From assembly GCA_026770025.1 (NCBI GenBank), contig JAMXDE010000072.1:62001-126000 (forward strand): 64,000 bases of DNA, given 5' to 3'. Shown in pieces: positions 43,093 to 52,714 of this stretch. Made by a program: the position numbers and the translations under genes. Positions within the stretch are counted from its first letter, which is position 1. Each line of letters begins with the position of its first letter. The notes beneath the pieces were generated by a model. The model was given only the letters and a program-made list of their open reading frames with translations, did not search any database and was not told where the DNA came from. The DNA comes from Craspedostauros australis (Eukaryota > Bacillariophyta > Bacillariophyceae > Mastogloiales > Achnanthaceae).

Positions 43093-45949
43093 TCATGCTT
43101 CACACAACGACCCGAAGGTACGTTTCATCTCTGCGCCGAATTCTCCATACTCCTCATCCACAACGATCTGGCCGTCGTGAAGCAGTTGCAGGAATTCCAC
43201 TCCGTCATTGCCGTCATCTTCCAACAGGAAGGTGTAGCAGTCGTCACGTGCAAGGATGGATGTCTGTCGATAGAATCTATCCGAATCCACGCGTGCTTGA
43301 TGCCAAATGTTCTCACCGGCCATGTTGGTGAGGAAGAATCTTGTCTTGTCGGACCGCGCCTTCGCGTCGGTCAGGAGACGCAGCTGGACTTTGACGAGTG
43401 GGCCGACGGGACCTGAACCGGAGCTGCCTGTTGGACTTTGTGTGGAGATTTTTGTCGGTGTTGCTGTTGGTTCACTGGTTGCAATCATCTCTTCTTCATC
43501 TCCGAAGGTTGGGCGAGATGTCGGTTCACTCGTTGCAATCATTTCTTCTTCATCCGCTGATGTAGGAGCAGATGTATCCTCAACTGTATCCGCCACCGTG
43601 TCTTCAACCGTGTCTTCAACCGTGTCCTCGACCGTGTCCTCGACCGTGTCCTCGACCGTGTCCTCGACCGTGTCCTCGACCGTGTCTTCAACCGTGTCTT
43701 CAACCGTGTCTTCAACCGTGTCTTCAACTGTGTCTTCGATTGTATCGCTCACCGTCGGTACAGCTGTCAATGACGCGCCAGTTGGTGCGCCAGTTGGTGC
43801 GCCAGTTGGTGTTGTTGTTGCTGTGCAGGTTTGCCCAAACAAAGCGGATTCGACTTGGAACCCAGTCTCAAACTTACTGATAAAGACGTCTCTTCCATCC
43901 AGCGCGACTTCCACACCTCCTTCGCCATTTTCACAACACAGTCCATCTCGGTTCGAATCAGTGACGGCGAATCTGTAGCATGCTGCTTTGGGAACGCATT
44001 CCTCAAACATGAGGACCGAATTGAGCTTGAATCCCATGTTCTCCAACACCAACACGCTGCCGTGCCAAAGCTGCCACGTGTTGAAGTTGGATAGCGCATC
44101 AGTGGTCAGCTGGACGGTAAGGAGCGATTCATCGTCGCGACAATTCCCTCCCAACCCATTGTTGTGGGTGCCAGTGACGAAATCAGCAGCAGCCAGAGCA
44201 TCGACGATGCCATATCCGAATGCCTCATCCTTGCCCTGATGCCCTTGATCCCTCGCTGTCAAGGCCATCGCACGGCGAACTTGAGCTGCTGTCAGCTCAG
44301 GATCGATGCTGAGAAGGAGCGCCGCGACACCTGCTACCACAGGCGAAGCGTTGGATGTCCCTGTGCTTGAGAAGATGCTTTGTCCATCTTTGCTAAGGCT
44401 CTGGATGTCAGTTCCGGGCGCACTGATGTCTACGAACTCGTTCCTGGTTGAGGTGGGATAGATGTTGTCAATTTGATTGGTGTTGCCGACACTGATCACT
44501 GATGTGTAGGATGCGGGGAACCGGTAATCGAGCTTGCCGGTGTTCCCGCTCGCTGCCACGAGCACGATGTCTTGGTCGTAGAGCTCTTGGAATTGAATGG
44601 ATTCCGCCGCTGTGTTTCCTGAGCCTCCAAAGCTCATGTTTATGACCTTCGCATTCCCTTGAGTGCATTTCCGAGCAGCGTCAATGTTGTTGCTAGCACG
44701 GAAATCGGTACCGCCAGCAAAAGCCCGAACGGTGAACAGCGTCGCTGCTGGAGCCACGCCGACAACATCGATGTCATTGTCTGCCGCGAGAGCAATCCCG
44801 GCCACGCTTGTTCCATGACCATGGATATCTTCATTCTGAAATCGGCCACCCCGATGTGTGTTCGGCATAGATGCATTTGTGTGAAAGAGACGTGCGGCAG
44901 AGTTTAGTTGTCAGGATCCGAAAGATTGATTCGTCGAAAATGAGTGTGTGGCGTTGGATAGCGTTGACGAGAATGATGTCTGGATTGCGAATCGGCAGTT
45001 GTATCACATGCTTCGATGTCGTCGCAAGGAATGTCAGCAACGATAACACCGCTCCACAACATGAGCGGAAACAGACGATGGCCATCATCATCGACGACAA
45101 GATTGGAGCTGCAGCTGCAGCACCACAATACGATGGTATCCAACTTACCCACGAAGCGCCTTCTACGAATGAAAACCCACCCGCGAGGTTTGAAGTGACG
45201 AAGTCTTCGTGCGATGCTGTACCGGTATCGACAACGCAAACGACCACGCCTTCTCCTCTTGCATCGTACTTCTGCCACAGCCTTGGCACGTCGACGGTGT
45301 GAAGGTGGTACGGGATGAATTGAGATATCTGAGAATTGGTGATCTCAGCGGTTGTGGTACTACCACCATGCACATCTTCCGGAACAAGCTCTCGCACGTG
45401 ATCTTCCTCGATATCGAAGACCGACGAAAGATCTGTGATCGTGTGCTGCAACGATGGGTCCATCTTCAGGGCGATGAAGCTCGTGGAATCGAGCTCGCTA
45501 GTGATTCGCATGGAATCCTCGCCCTTCTGCGCGCAGAGCTGCTTGATCTCTGCAAGGCACTGTGCCTCCTTGCCATAGACACAGTGAACGATGATGTATT
45601 CAGATGCGATCTGATTTTGGGTGCTGGAAGCTTCATGAGCCGACTCAGTACCAATATCATCGTTGCTGCTGCTCGTGTGGATGGCATGCATGTTCCGGCG
45701 GATGTTGCCCTTGGTGTGGGCAGCAGCGCCGCGTTTGCTGCCGTTTGATACGGCCGAAGGTCCGTCATCGTGGCCGTTGTGGACACTGCTGCTGCTGTAC
45801 ATGTCGTGGTAGTAACGCAACGGAAGCTGAAGTCTTTCCGTGTCAGATGTGCTGTCGCCAGCACTTGCGCCTGCAACATGGCATCCACTCCTCGAAAGGC
45901 CTCCCGTGATGACGGCAACCGCTGCCAACGAAGCGGCGGTGATCTTCAT
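43093..45949 (-). CDS. Secreted subtilisin-like serine protease 3 (S8 family)
   Basis: On minus: exon 1 45149-45949, intron 44836-45148 (313 nt, GTAAGT...TTTCAG), exon 2 43093-44835; phase 0, 847 residues. Signal peptide MKITAASLAAVAVITGGLS, propeptide (EYIIVHCVYGKEAQCLAEIK), then Asp241 (CVVDTGTASHEDF), His274 (HGHGTSVAG), Asn365 (AASGNTG) and Ser428 (STGTSNASPVVAG). The protease is clearly more diverged than subtilases 1 and 2, yet the intron sits at the same junction. The Cys module (NRDGLCC) follows. The linker is mostly Glu-Asp-Thr-Val repeats instead of Pro-Thr, so it is acidic. The C-terminal domain (KVQLRLLTDAKARSDKTRFF...) resembles that of subtilase 2. A 6.1-kb transposon lies about 650 bp upstream of its start codon. 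Confidence 0.92.
43571..43745 (-). repeat. 12-bp coding repeat, Glu-Asp-Thr-Val x about 14
   Basis: Tandem 12-bp units with two synonymous versions (GTGTCTTCAACC and GTGTCCTCGACC in plus-strand reading) arranged in blocks, which shows expansion by unequal exchange. It encodes the acidic linker of subtilase 3. Confidence 0.9.
44836..45148 (-). other. Intron of subtilase 3
   Basis: GT-AG, phase 0, between GASW and NEDIHGHGT, homologous in position to the other two subtilase introns. Confidence 0.88.
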
Positions 45950-46600
45950 GATGATGATGGTGATGATCAGGTGTCGTTGTTTGTATTATGTCGCTCGAGA
46001 GTGCAATTCCCATCAATCACTGCTGCATGCACTGCTGCATGCACTGCTCCATTCCATCTCAGCGCATTCGATTGCCAATGCAGCTCGTGGTGGGGCAAAC
46101 GAGATGCAACGGAACTCTCTGAGATTCCGCATCACGCGGGCATACTCGTGGAGTGGGCCAACCCATGATGCCGACAATACATCCATCCCAACTTCCACGC
46201 TTGCTCTGCGTGGACGGAACGACGGTCATTGGTGTGCTGCGTCGGAAGCAGGAAGAGAAAAAGCCGTGGCCGAGCTCTTTGTTGTGATGATGGTGTCGGC
46301 GTTTCAGAAATTGTGGCCACACGTATCACAGTGACACATTTTCCGGTCGTGAAAATGTCATTTCGGTGTTTCGTGTTCTCTCCCAATACCAGGCACGCTC
46401 GTTAATACGAGTGAACATTCAGTACCATCAATGCCAATTTAGATACACCACATCATTGGTATCTTGTTCGGTTACTTCATGTTCTGCCAAAGTGTCAAGT
46501 GGGATAGTTCGATTCGGAGAAAAGGGACGCACCGAGTGCGGCTAGAGCCGTATCTTCAGACGCAGCGAACGCATTTCTATTCTGCGAACGGTTTCTCTAG
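45950..46600. other. Upstream region of subtilase 3
   Basis: Holds the leader and promoter of subtilase 3 and the left flank of transposon A. CTGCATGCACTG-type short repeats occur at about 46021-46050. No gene is seen. Confidence 0.4.
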
Positions 46601-46756
46601 GAGCCCCCCGAGTGAGTCGACCTGCACTCCGTTATTGGCATCTATAAAATTTGTCTTCGATATCCAAACCAAGCACATATCCATAATCCTCGTAGTCTCC
46701 ATATAAATAATTAACCGATGGATTTTTTAGTTAGATCCTATTTTAAGTTTTATGGA
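46601..46756 (+). repeat. Left terminal inverted repeat of copy A
   Basis: 156 bp. The outer 39 bp match the right end exactly, the centre is diverged, and the inner 50 bp (from TAATTAACCGATGG to TTTTATGGA) match again. Confidence 0.9.
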
Positions 46757-47116
46757 TAGTCAAAAATATGATAAAGTCGTATGGGTCGACCCCGTCAAAC
46801 TCCTTGTTGTTTTTCAGAAAGTTCGATTATGTTCTCGTGCATTTACCCTATGTCATCCAGTCACGGAATAGACGCCGGGATTGTCGTTCGTTTGGTACGC
46901 GTTAAATACACGTTAGCATCTGCGACATGATCTCACATTTTGCTCGTCACAACACACATGACACAAAACACATCACACAAAACACATCACACATCCAACA
47001 TCATCGCCATCCGCTCACAACTTCGCAACTCATCGCCACTCTTTCGCTCCATTTCACAAGTTTCCTCGCCAATGCCATGCGCACTCGCTGTTGTGTTCCA
47101 TGCTTGTGCTCGCCCT

Positions 47117-47150
47117 AGTAGTGTAGTAGTAGTAGTAGTAGTAGTAGTAG

Positions 47151-47196
<46 letters not shown>
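47117..47196 (+). repeat. Compound microsatellite (GTA)n(GTT)n in copy A
   Basis: About 10 GTA/TAG units run straight into about 15 GTT units, 110 bp before the long ORF. Copy B has the same compound tract at the same place, much longer. Confidence 0.95.
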
Positions 47197-47309
47197 CAAC
47201 AAATGGTCGACCTTGCATTGTATGCTCTCCGTCGTCACTTCGTCTCATACCAGTGCAGTTCATGACATCTAACCAAGTATCAACTATACCCTACACCAAC
47301 AACTACAAC

Positions 47310-50300
47310 ATGCCTCTCTCCACCACCGCCAAGGCCAAGGATGCCAACCCCTCCCCCTGTAAGAAACCGCGTTCTGCTTACCCTGTGTCTGCTCCTCCTG
47401 TTGACTCCAAGGGAAACTTGCTCCCTACCGCGGAGCAACTGTTGCCCGACAAGCCATCCCCTGCAGTCCAGAAGCCAACCACCATCACGCAAGTGATTGA
47501 TGTGAAGCCGATGCTTGCAGCGGATGGCAGCCTCGTCCCGAACAGTACGCATGCGCACGCTCGCGTGCTGCATGTGTTCGTTCACATCCTCGATGACAAC
47601 GGAGGCGTCTTCGACGACTCCAATGTCAGGGTGCGATCCGAGGGACGAGGTGTCGGCGATGGAGCAGTGGTGAGCGTTATCGTGAGCGCGCCACCCCCTG
47701 CTGTGCCTGATGCTGCACCACCTGTCGAGCCTGCCCCACCAGCAAGGCTCCCTCGTCGCTGCAATGCTGTTGTAGCTGGTGGCTATGCAGACACCTCCAA
47801 TGACAGCGACACCACCTACGACGACAACGACAGGGGGGAAGGAACGCGTGCCAGCAGGAACAGGAGAGGAGGTCAGTTCGGGTATAATCCGCAAGAGGGG
47901 GAGAACTGGAGGCGCTCTGCTGTGATTCGCGTGATGGAGTTGCTCACGGATCACTTCGACATGAACGTGTTTACTTCCATGCCTCCCAAGGGATTCGTGC
48001 TTGGCTGGAATTGCGACAGGCACACATGGTGGAATGTAACACGTGTGTGGGTCAACGTGGCTTCTGCGCTCTGGGGTGTCTTGCTCCCCCAGGAGGCTCC
48101 GCCAACTCGCCAGATGCAGCAGGTCGTGGAGTTTGTCCGCGCGCGCGCGGATCTACCGCCGCCTGCACTCGGTCCAAATCTGTACACCCTATGTGTTGGG
48201 GGGGAACAGACACTGGCTATCGCAGCTAGAGCTGTCCTTGCTGCATCTACGTCATTCACTAACAGCTCCGCAATCCTGTCTCGTCACATGGAGACCATGT
48301 CAGAGGAACAACGTATTCGTGTCGAGCCTGCACGCACTGCAATCACCCGGAGTCAACTAACAACATTGCGACGCGCCTATGACATGTTCAGCCGTGGCGA
48401 ACTCATCCCGCCAAAGGTTCTCCAGTATCGCGTGCGTGCTTGCAATCTGTCTGGTGTGGCATCGTTTCTCATGACCACCGCTACGTACAAGGCAGGCCTG
48501 AGTCACACGGTACAGTTCGGAGGCATCAAATTTGAAAATGTCCCCGTCTTCGATCGTGGAAGCACGTCAATTGAACAACTATTCGACATGTACGCGTCAA
48601 CGACTAACAACCCAGTTGGAATGCCTGCATTCACCCTCATGACTAACCTGCTCACACGCAAAAGTAAGATCAAGACCGGCCTTTCTTCCTTCGAGAGCTA
48701 CTTCTGGATGGCGACGGAGAAACTCAAACAGGCAATTTCGCGCCTAGTAGACCTCCTGAAGGCTAAGTATGAAGCAGACGAGGAGGAACAAAACGATGCC
48801 AATGACGAGAGCGACAGCGACAATGACGAGCCAGATGACGTCATCGCACCACATGTGCGCACAGCCGATTCTCTCTTGCATGCACTCGAACTGCTTGTTG
48901 TGTTCCTCAAATGGGAATTCACCGCCTCTCACATGCAGCTTCAGTGTGACGATCCAATGCATTCGGCCGCGTTCGCTCTCACCACCAAAAAGGAGAAGAA
49001 GAAGGCACCAACCACATCAACCAATCAACGCAAACCACGCACCAACAAGCACAAGCGCAAGAAGACCACTCCCAAAAGCGACATGCCAACCATCACAAAT
49101 GACATTCCAGTGGTCACAACAAGCGAACAACCGCGTAAAGTATGCAACCGTTGTGGATCAGCAATGCGATTTGTGAATGATCGTTTTGTTCCTTTTGTCA
49201 CAATGCTTAAGGACAACGAACTCAAAGAACACAATGACGAATTGCAATCCATGCTTGCAGCGGCGCCAGGATTCTCCGATGAAATCATTAATTACATGGC
49301 TCACAAAGTGCGTGCAAAAGTTCAATTCCGACAAATCGCTTTTTATCAATCCGAACTCAATGATAAGCCTGAAAGAGCCTATGTGGTACTTGACCATAAG
49401 CAAAAAATTCTACCGACAGGCCAAAGCGAAGCCCAACAAGAATATTGGGGGAAGAAGGGAATGTCACTGCTTGGGGCGATGGTCATCACGTGTCGCAACG
49501 ACATTTTTACTTATCAGTTCATCGACATTGTGGTCGATGGAAGACCGACGCAAGACACACTTCAAGTTGGTGGACTACTTGACATCCTGCAAAAAACGGT
49601 CAAAGACATTCTCCCATCCGTGACTGAAATCATCTTACAGAGCGATAACGCGTGTTGCTTCGCCAGTCATGAGCACATCGCGCTCATCACATCGGTACTC
49701 AACAAGAACCTTGTGACACGAAAGGCGGCCAAAATCATCGCGTGGATCTACACAGAGGCCCAAACTGGTAAGAGCATGCTGGACACCCACTTCGCGTACA
49801 TCACACGTGTACTGCGAAAATACGTGCAAAGTGGCAAGGACATCAAGACCCCGTTCCAACTCTTCCTTGCACTGAAAGCCAGTAACATCGCGGGGACAAC
49901 CACGGTACTTGCCAACGCGTCGTCCCTCCAAGGCAACATCACCATGCTTCCTGGCGCACCAAAACGACGATTCCGCGCGAACGGACAACAGGTACGTCAG
50001 ACTCACGAGGTGAAGTATGACGATGACCAGGCGCGGTTGGTGGCTGCATCTGGCATCACGGAAGACGTCGTTGTGAAGAGCGCTGAATGGGACGGCTGGA
50101 TCATCAACCAGCTGGGCGTTGTGGATGTTCACACACACAAGTCCGACAAGCTGCCGATAACGTCCGAATCGTTCAGGAAGACGGACAAGACGCGAAAACT
50201 CGGGCGCACAGCGGCAGAGAGCAAGGGACTGGTGTTCGGCAAAGCGATCCAAGACGTACAAGGATGCGTGCCGTCCGACAACACCGCGGAGTTGAAGGAC

Positions 50301-50852
50301 AAGACCGCGGAAACACAACACCCACCACTCGCAGTGCCAGGCTGGGCGAGCAAAACCGTACGGATCAACGCGAAACTACCAGACTACATCGCGGACAAAT
50401 TGAAGGGCATCAGTGAAGCGTCCGCGAAGGACTCGAAAAACAGACCGTCCGAACATGAAGCACACGAACAATTGATGAACCACGAAAAAACGAAAACTGA
50501 CTGGTACGTACAACTGCACGCAAATCCCATGCGGGTGAAAGCATCGCTGTCTGCAGCGTACAACACCAAACAACGCAAAGAAAAGAAGCAGGCTGCCCTC
50601 ATCAAGGCAGAAACCAACACCAACACCAACACCAACCCAACAAACAAAGCAACAGCATCTGCAATCATGGCGACCCACAATGCGCCACCTGCAACAGAGG
50701 AGGAACGAAGAGAAGAAGAGTTGCAGAGAGAAGAAGAGGAGCTGAATCATCAGATGTGGTGTGATGCTCACACAATGAAGGCCAATGCAGAAAGTGAGGC
50801 TGTGTTGGATGATGAGACGGAAAATTGTGATGGGCATGAACTGCCGCGATAA
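47310..50852 (+). CDS. Long DDE-like transposase of copy A
   Basis: 1180 residues from ATG 47310 (MPLSTTAKAKD). An earlier in-frame ATG at 47262 is not kept in copy B (Ile there), so the later one is preferred. N-terminal 150 residues are Pro-rich. Then come a helical region with WRRSAVIRVMELL and YRVRACNLSGVASFLMTT, an acidic stretch (about 490-520), a basic stretch (NQRKPRTNKHKRKKTT) and a KVCNRC zinc-knuckle-like pair (Cys612, Cys615). The last part holds an RNase-H-like core: VVLDHKQK (Asp695), YWGKKGMSLLGAMV, LQSDNACC (Asp779) and TEAQTGKSMLDTHFAYI (Glu816, with Asp825 and His827), giving D-84-D-37-E. This block order recalls an uncharacterised family seen in animal and algal genomes as I remember it. 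The rest is basic. Role inferred: transposition of the element. Confidence 0.72.
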   Translation: MPLSTTAKAKDANPSPCKKPRSAYPVSAPPVDSKGNLLPTAEQLLPDKPSPAVQKPTTITQVIDVKPMLAADGSLVPNSTHAHARVLHVFVHILDDNGGVFDDSNVRVRSEGRGVGDGAVVSVIVSAPPPAVPDAAPPVEPAPPARLPRRCNAVVAGGYADTSNDSDTTYDDNDRGEGTRASRNRRGGQFGYNPQEGENWRRSAVIRVMELLTDHFDMNVFTSMPPKGFVLGWNCDRHTWWNVTRVWVNVASALWGVLLPQEAPPTRQMQQVVEFVRARADLPPPALGPNLYTLCVGGEQTLAIAARAVLAASTSFTNSSAILSRHMETMSEEQRIRVEPARTAITRSQLTTLRRAYDMFSRGELIPPKVLQYRVRACNLSGVASFLMTTATYKAGLSHTVQFGGIKFENVPVFDRGSTSIEQLFDMYASTTNNPVGMPAFTLMTNLLTRKSKIKTGLSSFESYFWMATEKLKQAISRLVDLLKAKYEADEEEQNDANDESDSDNDEPDDVIAPHVRTADSLLHALELLVVFLKWEFTASHMQLQCDDPMHSAAFALTTKKEKKKAPTTSTNQRKPRTNKHKRKKTTPKSDMPTITNDIPVVTTSEQPRKVCNRCGSAMRFVNDRFVPFVTMLKDNELKEHNDELQSMLAAAPGFSDEIINYMAHKVRAKVQFRQIAFYQSELNDKPERAYVVLDHKQKILPTGQSEAQQEYWGKKGMSLLGAMVITCRNDIFTYQFIDIVVDGRPTQDTLQVGGLLDILQKTVKDILPSVTEIILQSDNACCFASHEHIALITSVLNKNLVTRKAAKIIAWIYTEAQTGKSMLDTHFAYITRVLRKYVQSGKDIKTPFQLFLALKASNIAGTTTVLANASSLQGNITMLPGAPKRRFRANGQQVRQTHEVKYDDDQARLVAASGITEDVVVKSAEWDGWIINQLGVVDVHTHKSDKLPITSESFRKTDKTRKLGRTAAESKGLVFGKAIQDVQGCVPSDNTAELKDKTAETQHPPLAVPGWASKTVRINAKLPDYIADKLKGISEASAKDSKNRPSEHEAHEQLMNHEKTKTDWYVQLHANPMRVKASLSAAYNTKQRKEKKQAALIKAETNTNTNTNPTNKATASAIMATHNAPPATEEERREEELQREEEELNHQMWCDAHTMKANAESEAVLDDETENCDGHELPR

Positions 50853-51028
50853 CACTAGTTGTGGAGTTTTGTGGGTGGCAGACCATGCTACTAAAACGAG
50901 TCTAGAGGCCATCCAAAAAGCACATCCAATATCTGCTTGTCATGCCATATCTCAACAACACATCGCTTAAAATTAAAACTAAACATTGCGCTCAGACGCC
51001 TGGCTATCTGTTGATCAGAATATCGAAG
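50853..51028. other. Spacer between the convergent ORFs of copy A
   Basis: The two ORFs of the element end 176 bp apart. The spacer is AT-rich and probably holds both polyadenylation regions. The same string ACACTAGTTGTGGAGTTTTG is found inverted in copy B. Confidence 0.5.
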
Positions 51029-52003
51029 TTAAATGAGTATTGAAAATATTTTGGAAGTCATGTTGGTTTGCTGTGTGTTGTGTGGTGGATTCGAAAAAAA
51101 AATGGTCGATGGCACAATGTTGCCCTCCAATGAGCACACATGATCATCATCATCATCCTTGCATTTAAGCAAACTGATCAGATCATTCGCTCTGCATACC
51201 CCCCAGCTATCCGCTCCATGAAGGTTGGCCTCAGACATCGGCTCTGCATGCAGCAATGCAGCCACACACTGAAACAGAGCGATTTCCAAAAAAGCGTTTT
51301 CAATCTGGTCACAATGCAGATTTGGATCTGTATCGCATTCATGCAATCCTTTCAGCCCTTCCAAGTGCTCCTCGTGCATTCCCACGCTCCATGGCGACAC
51401 GCAGATGCATCCAGAATGGGCTGGGAGTGCATGGCTGATGCGGTACACCTCCATATGATGATGTGGTGGGGCATTTTTTGCTCCCACCAACAACGACCAT
51501 TCTGTAGATATGGTCGGCTGCAGCCTCTTGTACACCGTCTCTGTGGCGCACGCTTCACGACGTGCATCTTCAAATGATGCCGCACGCATCTTGTATGGGT
51601 ACCTTGGCGATTGAGGGGCGTCTTCCCATCGCCCCTCACCGCCAAAGCCACGCGATTGGTGCCAGGCGAGCCCCAACCAAAACTCCCGAAAACCACCTTT
51701 CTCTCCGCGCGGACACCTTCCCGGTGCTCCGCGAGCCTCGAACTTCGAGGGGGCCTTCTTCTTGCCCTTCCTGAGGCGTCTTGCCCATCTGTAGGCGCTG
51801 ATATGACCTGTGTGTGGCGTACACAGGCCAAAACCAACGAGCCGATTTGGAGCCAAATTGTGGCCGTATTTCTGGGGCCTACGACGGCCCCAAATCAACC
51901 CCTCTTCCCGCCTCCGTTCGTCCACCCACCAAACGCTGCGTGGAGATGACGGCGATGTGCTTGGATCTTGAATTGGCCGGCTGGTTGGTGCGGCGCCAAG
52001 CAT
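51029..52003 (-). CDS. Second ORF of copy A (unknown function)
   Basis: 324 residues from ATG 52003, convergent with the long ORF. The N-terminal third is basic and aromatic (SVWWVDERRREEGLIWGRRR, AYRWARRLRKGKKKAP), so it may bind DNA. The middle holds PYKMRAASFEDARREA. The C-terminal third is acidic with several Cys and His (HECDTDPNLHCDQIENAFLE) and ends in a Lys-Cys-Lys-Asp5-His stretch. I know no matching family. Copy B has a recognisable but frame-broken counterpart, and the same residues recur there (PYKVRAASPEDARREV, ADSWGAYRA-like). An overlapping frame of about 100 codons upstream (51879-52178) is also similar between copies, so a spliced or longer start is possible. Confidence 0.55.
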   Translation of the reverse strand: MLGAAPTSRPIQDPSTSPSSPRSVWWVDERRREEGLIWGRRRPQKYGHNLAPNRLVGFGLCTPHTGHISAYRWARRLRKGKKKAPSKFEARGAPGRCPRGEKGGFREFWLGLAWHQSRGFGGEGRWEDAPQSPRYPYKMRAASFEDARREACATETVYKRLQPTISTEWSLLVGAKNAPPHHHMEVYRISHALPAHSGCICVSPWSVGMHEEHLEGLKGLHECDTDPNLHCDQIENAFLEIALFQCVAALLHAEPMSEANLHGADSWGVCRANDLISLLKCKDDDDDHVCSLEGNIVPSTIFFSNPPHNTQQTNMTSKIFSILI

Positions 52004-52527
52004 ACCGTTCGACGGCCATTGTGGTATTTTTTTGGTGTGGCTCCATTTTCATCTTGGTGTGTCGAGTTTGCCGCTCTCGACCAGCCTCACATGTTGGGGG
52101 ATGTGGAGGTTTACCTGCAATTGAAGTAACTGTCCGAAAGGAGCACAACACAAAACACTCGAGGAGTACCAACCCCACTCAACCACTTCGCCACGAAGAA
52201 GCAAACCTGACGATGTTTCGCATCGTGATATCATTGGTGTTTCATGACGAAGCATCTAGTTGCGTGACGTCGATGACGGATTGGATAAGCACATGATGGA
52301 ATGAATGTAAAAGCGGATTCACCGCTTCCCCCAACATTCTACAACTAGTGCTATCGTGGATGGACTGTTGGATGGTCCCATCCGGACACCTGAAAAAGAG
52401 ACTAAACAATTCAAAATCGGAACAACCTTGCTGAAACGAAGAACAGCAAAGGGTTAAATTGGATCGATGTAGTCGGCTGTCAAAGGCTGAAACCCGAAAG
52501 AGATCGAAAATTGCGCATATCCATCGG

Positions 52528-52683
52528 TCCATAAAACTTAAAATAGGATCTAACTCAAAAATCCATCGGTTAATTATTTGTATTAGACCTACAAGGATTC
52601 CAAATATGTGGTTGGTTAGTATGTAGGAGAGAAAATTTCTGGAGGCCAATAACGGAGTGCAGGTCGACTCACTCGGGGGGCTC
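52528..52683 (-). repeat. Right terminal inverted repeat of copy A
   Basis: 156 bp, reverse-complement partner of 46601-46756; ends GGGGGGCTC and is followed directly by the CTAG duplication. Confidence 0.9.
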
Positions 52684-52714
52684 CTAGTGTCTTTTGGCTT
52701 GGGTGGAGGCCAAT

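Larger units (their letters stand above)
46601..52683 (+). mobile_element. 6.1-kb DNA transposon, copy A (intact)
   Basis: 6083 bp with inverted ends 46601-46756 and 52528-52683, flanked by a 4-bp direct repeat CTAG (46597-46600 and 52684-52687). The outer 39 bp of both ends are identical (they start GAGCCCCCCGAGTGAGTCGA), and the inner 50 bp are nearly so. It carries a long plus-strand ORF with DDE-like residues and a convergent minus-strand ORF. Copy B (54519-60651) has the same structure in the opposite direction. The superfamily is not recognised; 4-bp duplications are known from Sola-type elements, among others. Intact ends, duplication and ORFs suggest recent movement. Confidence 0.88.
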
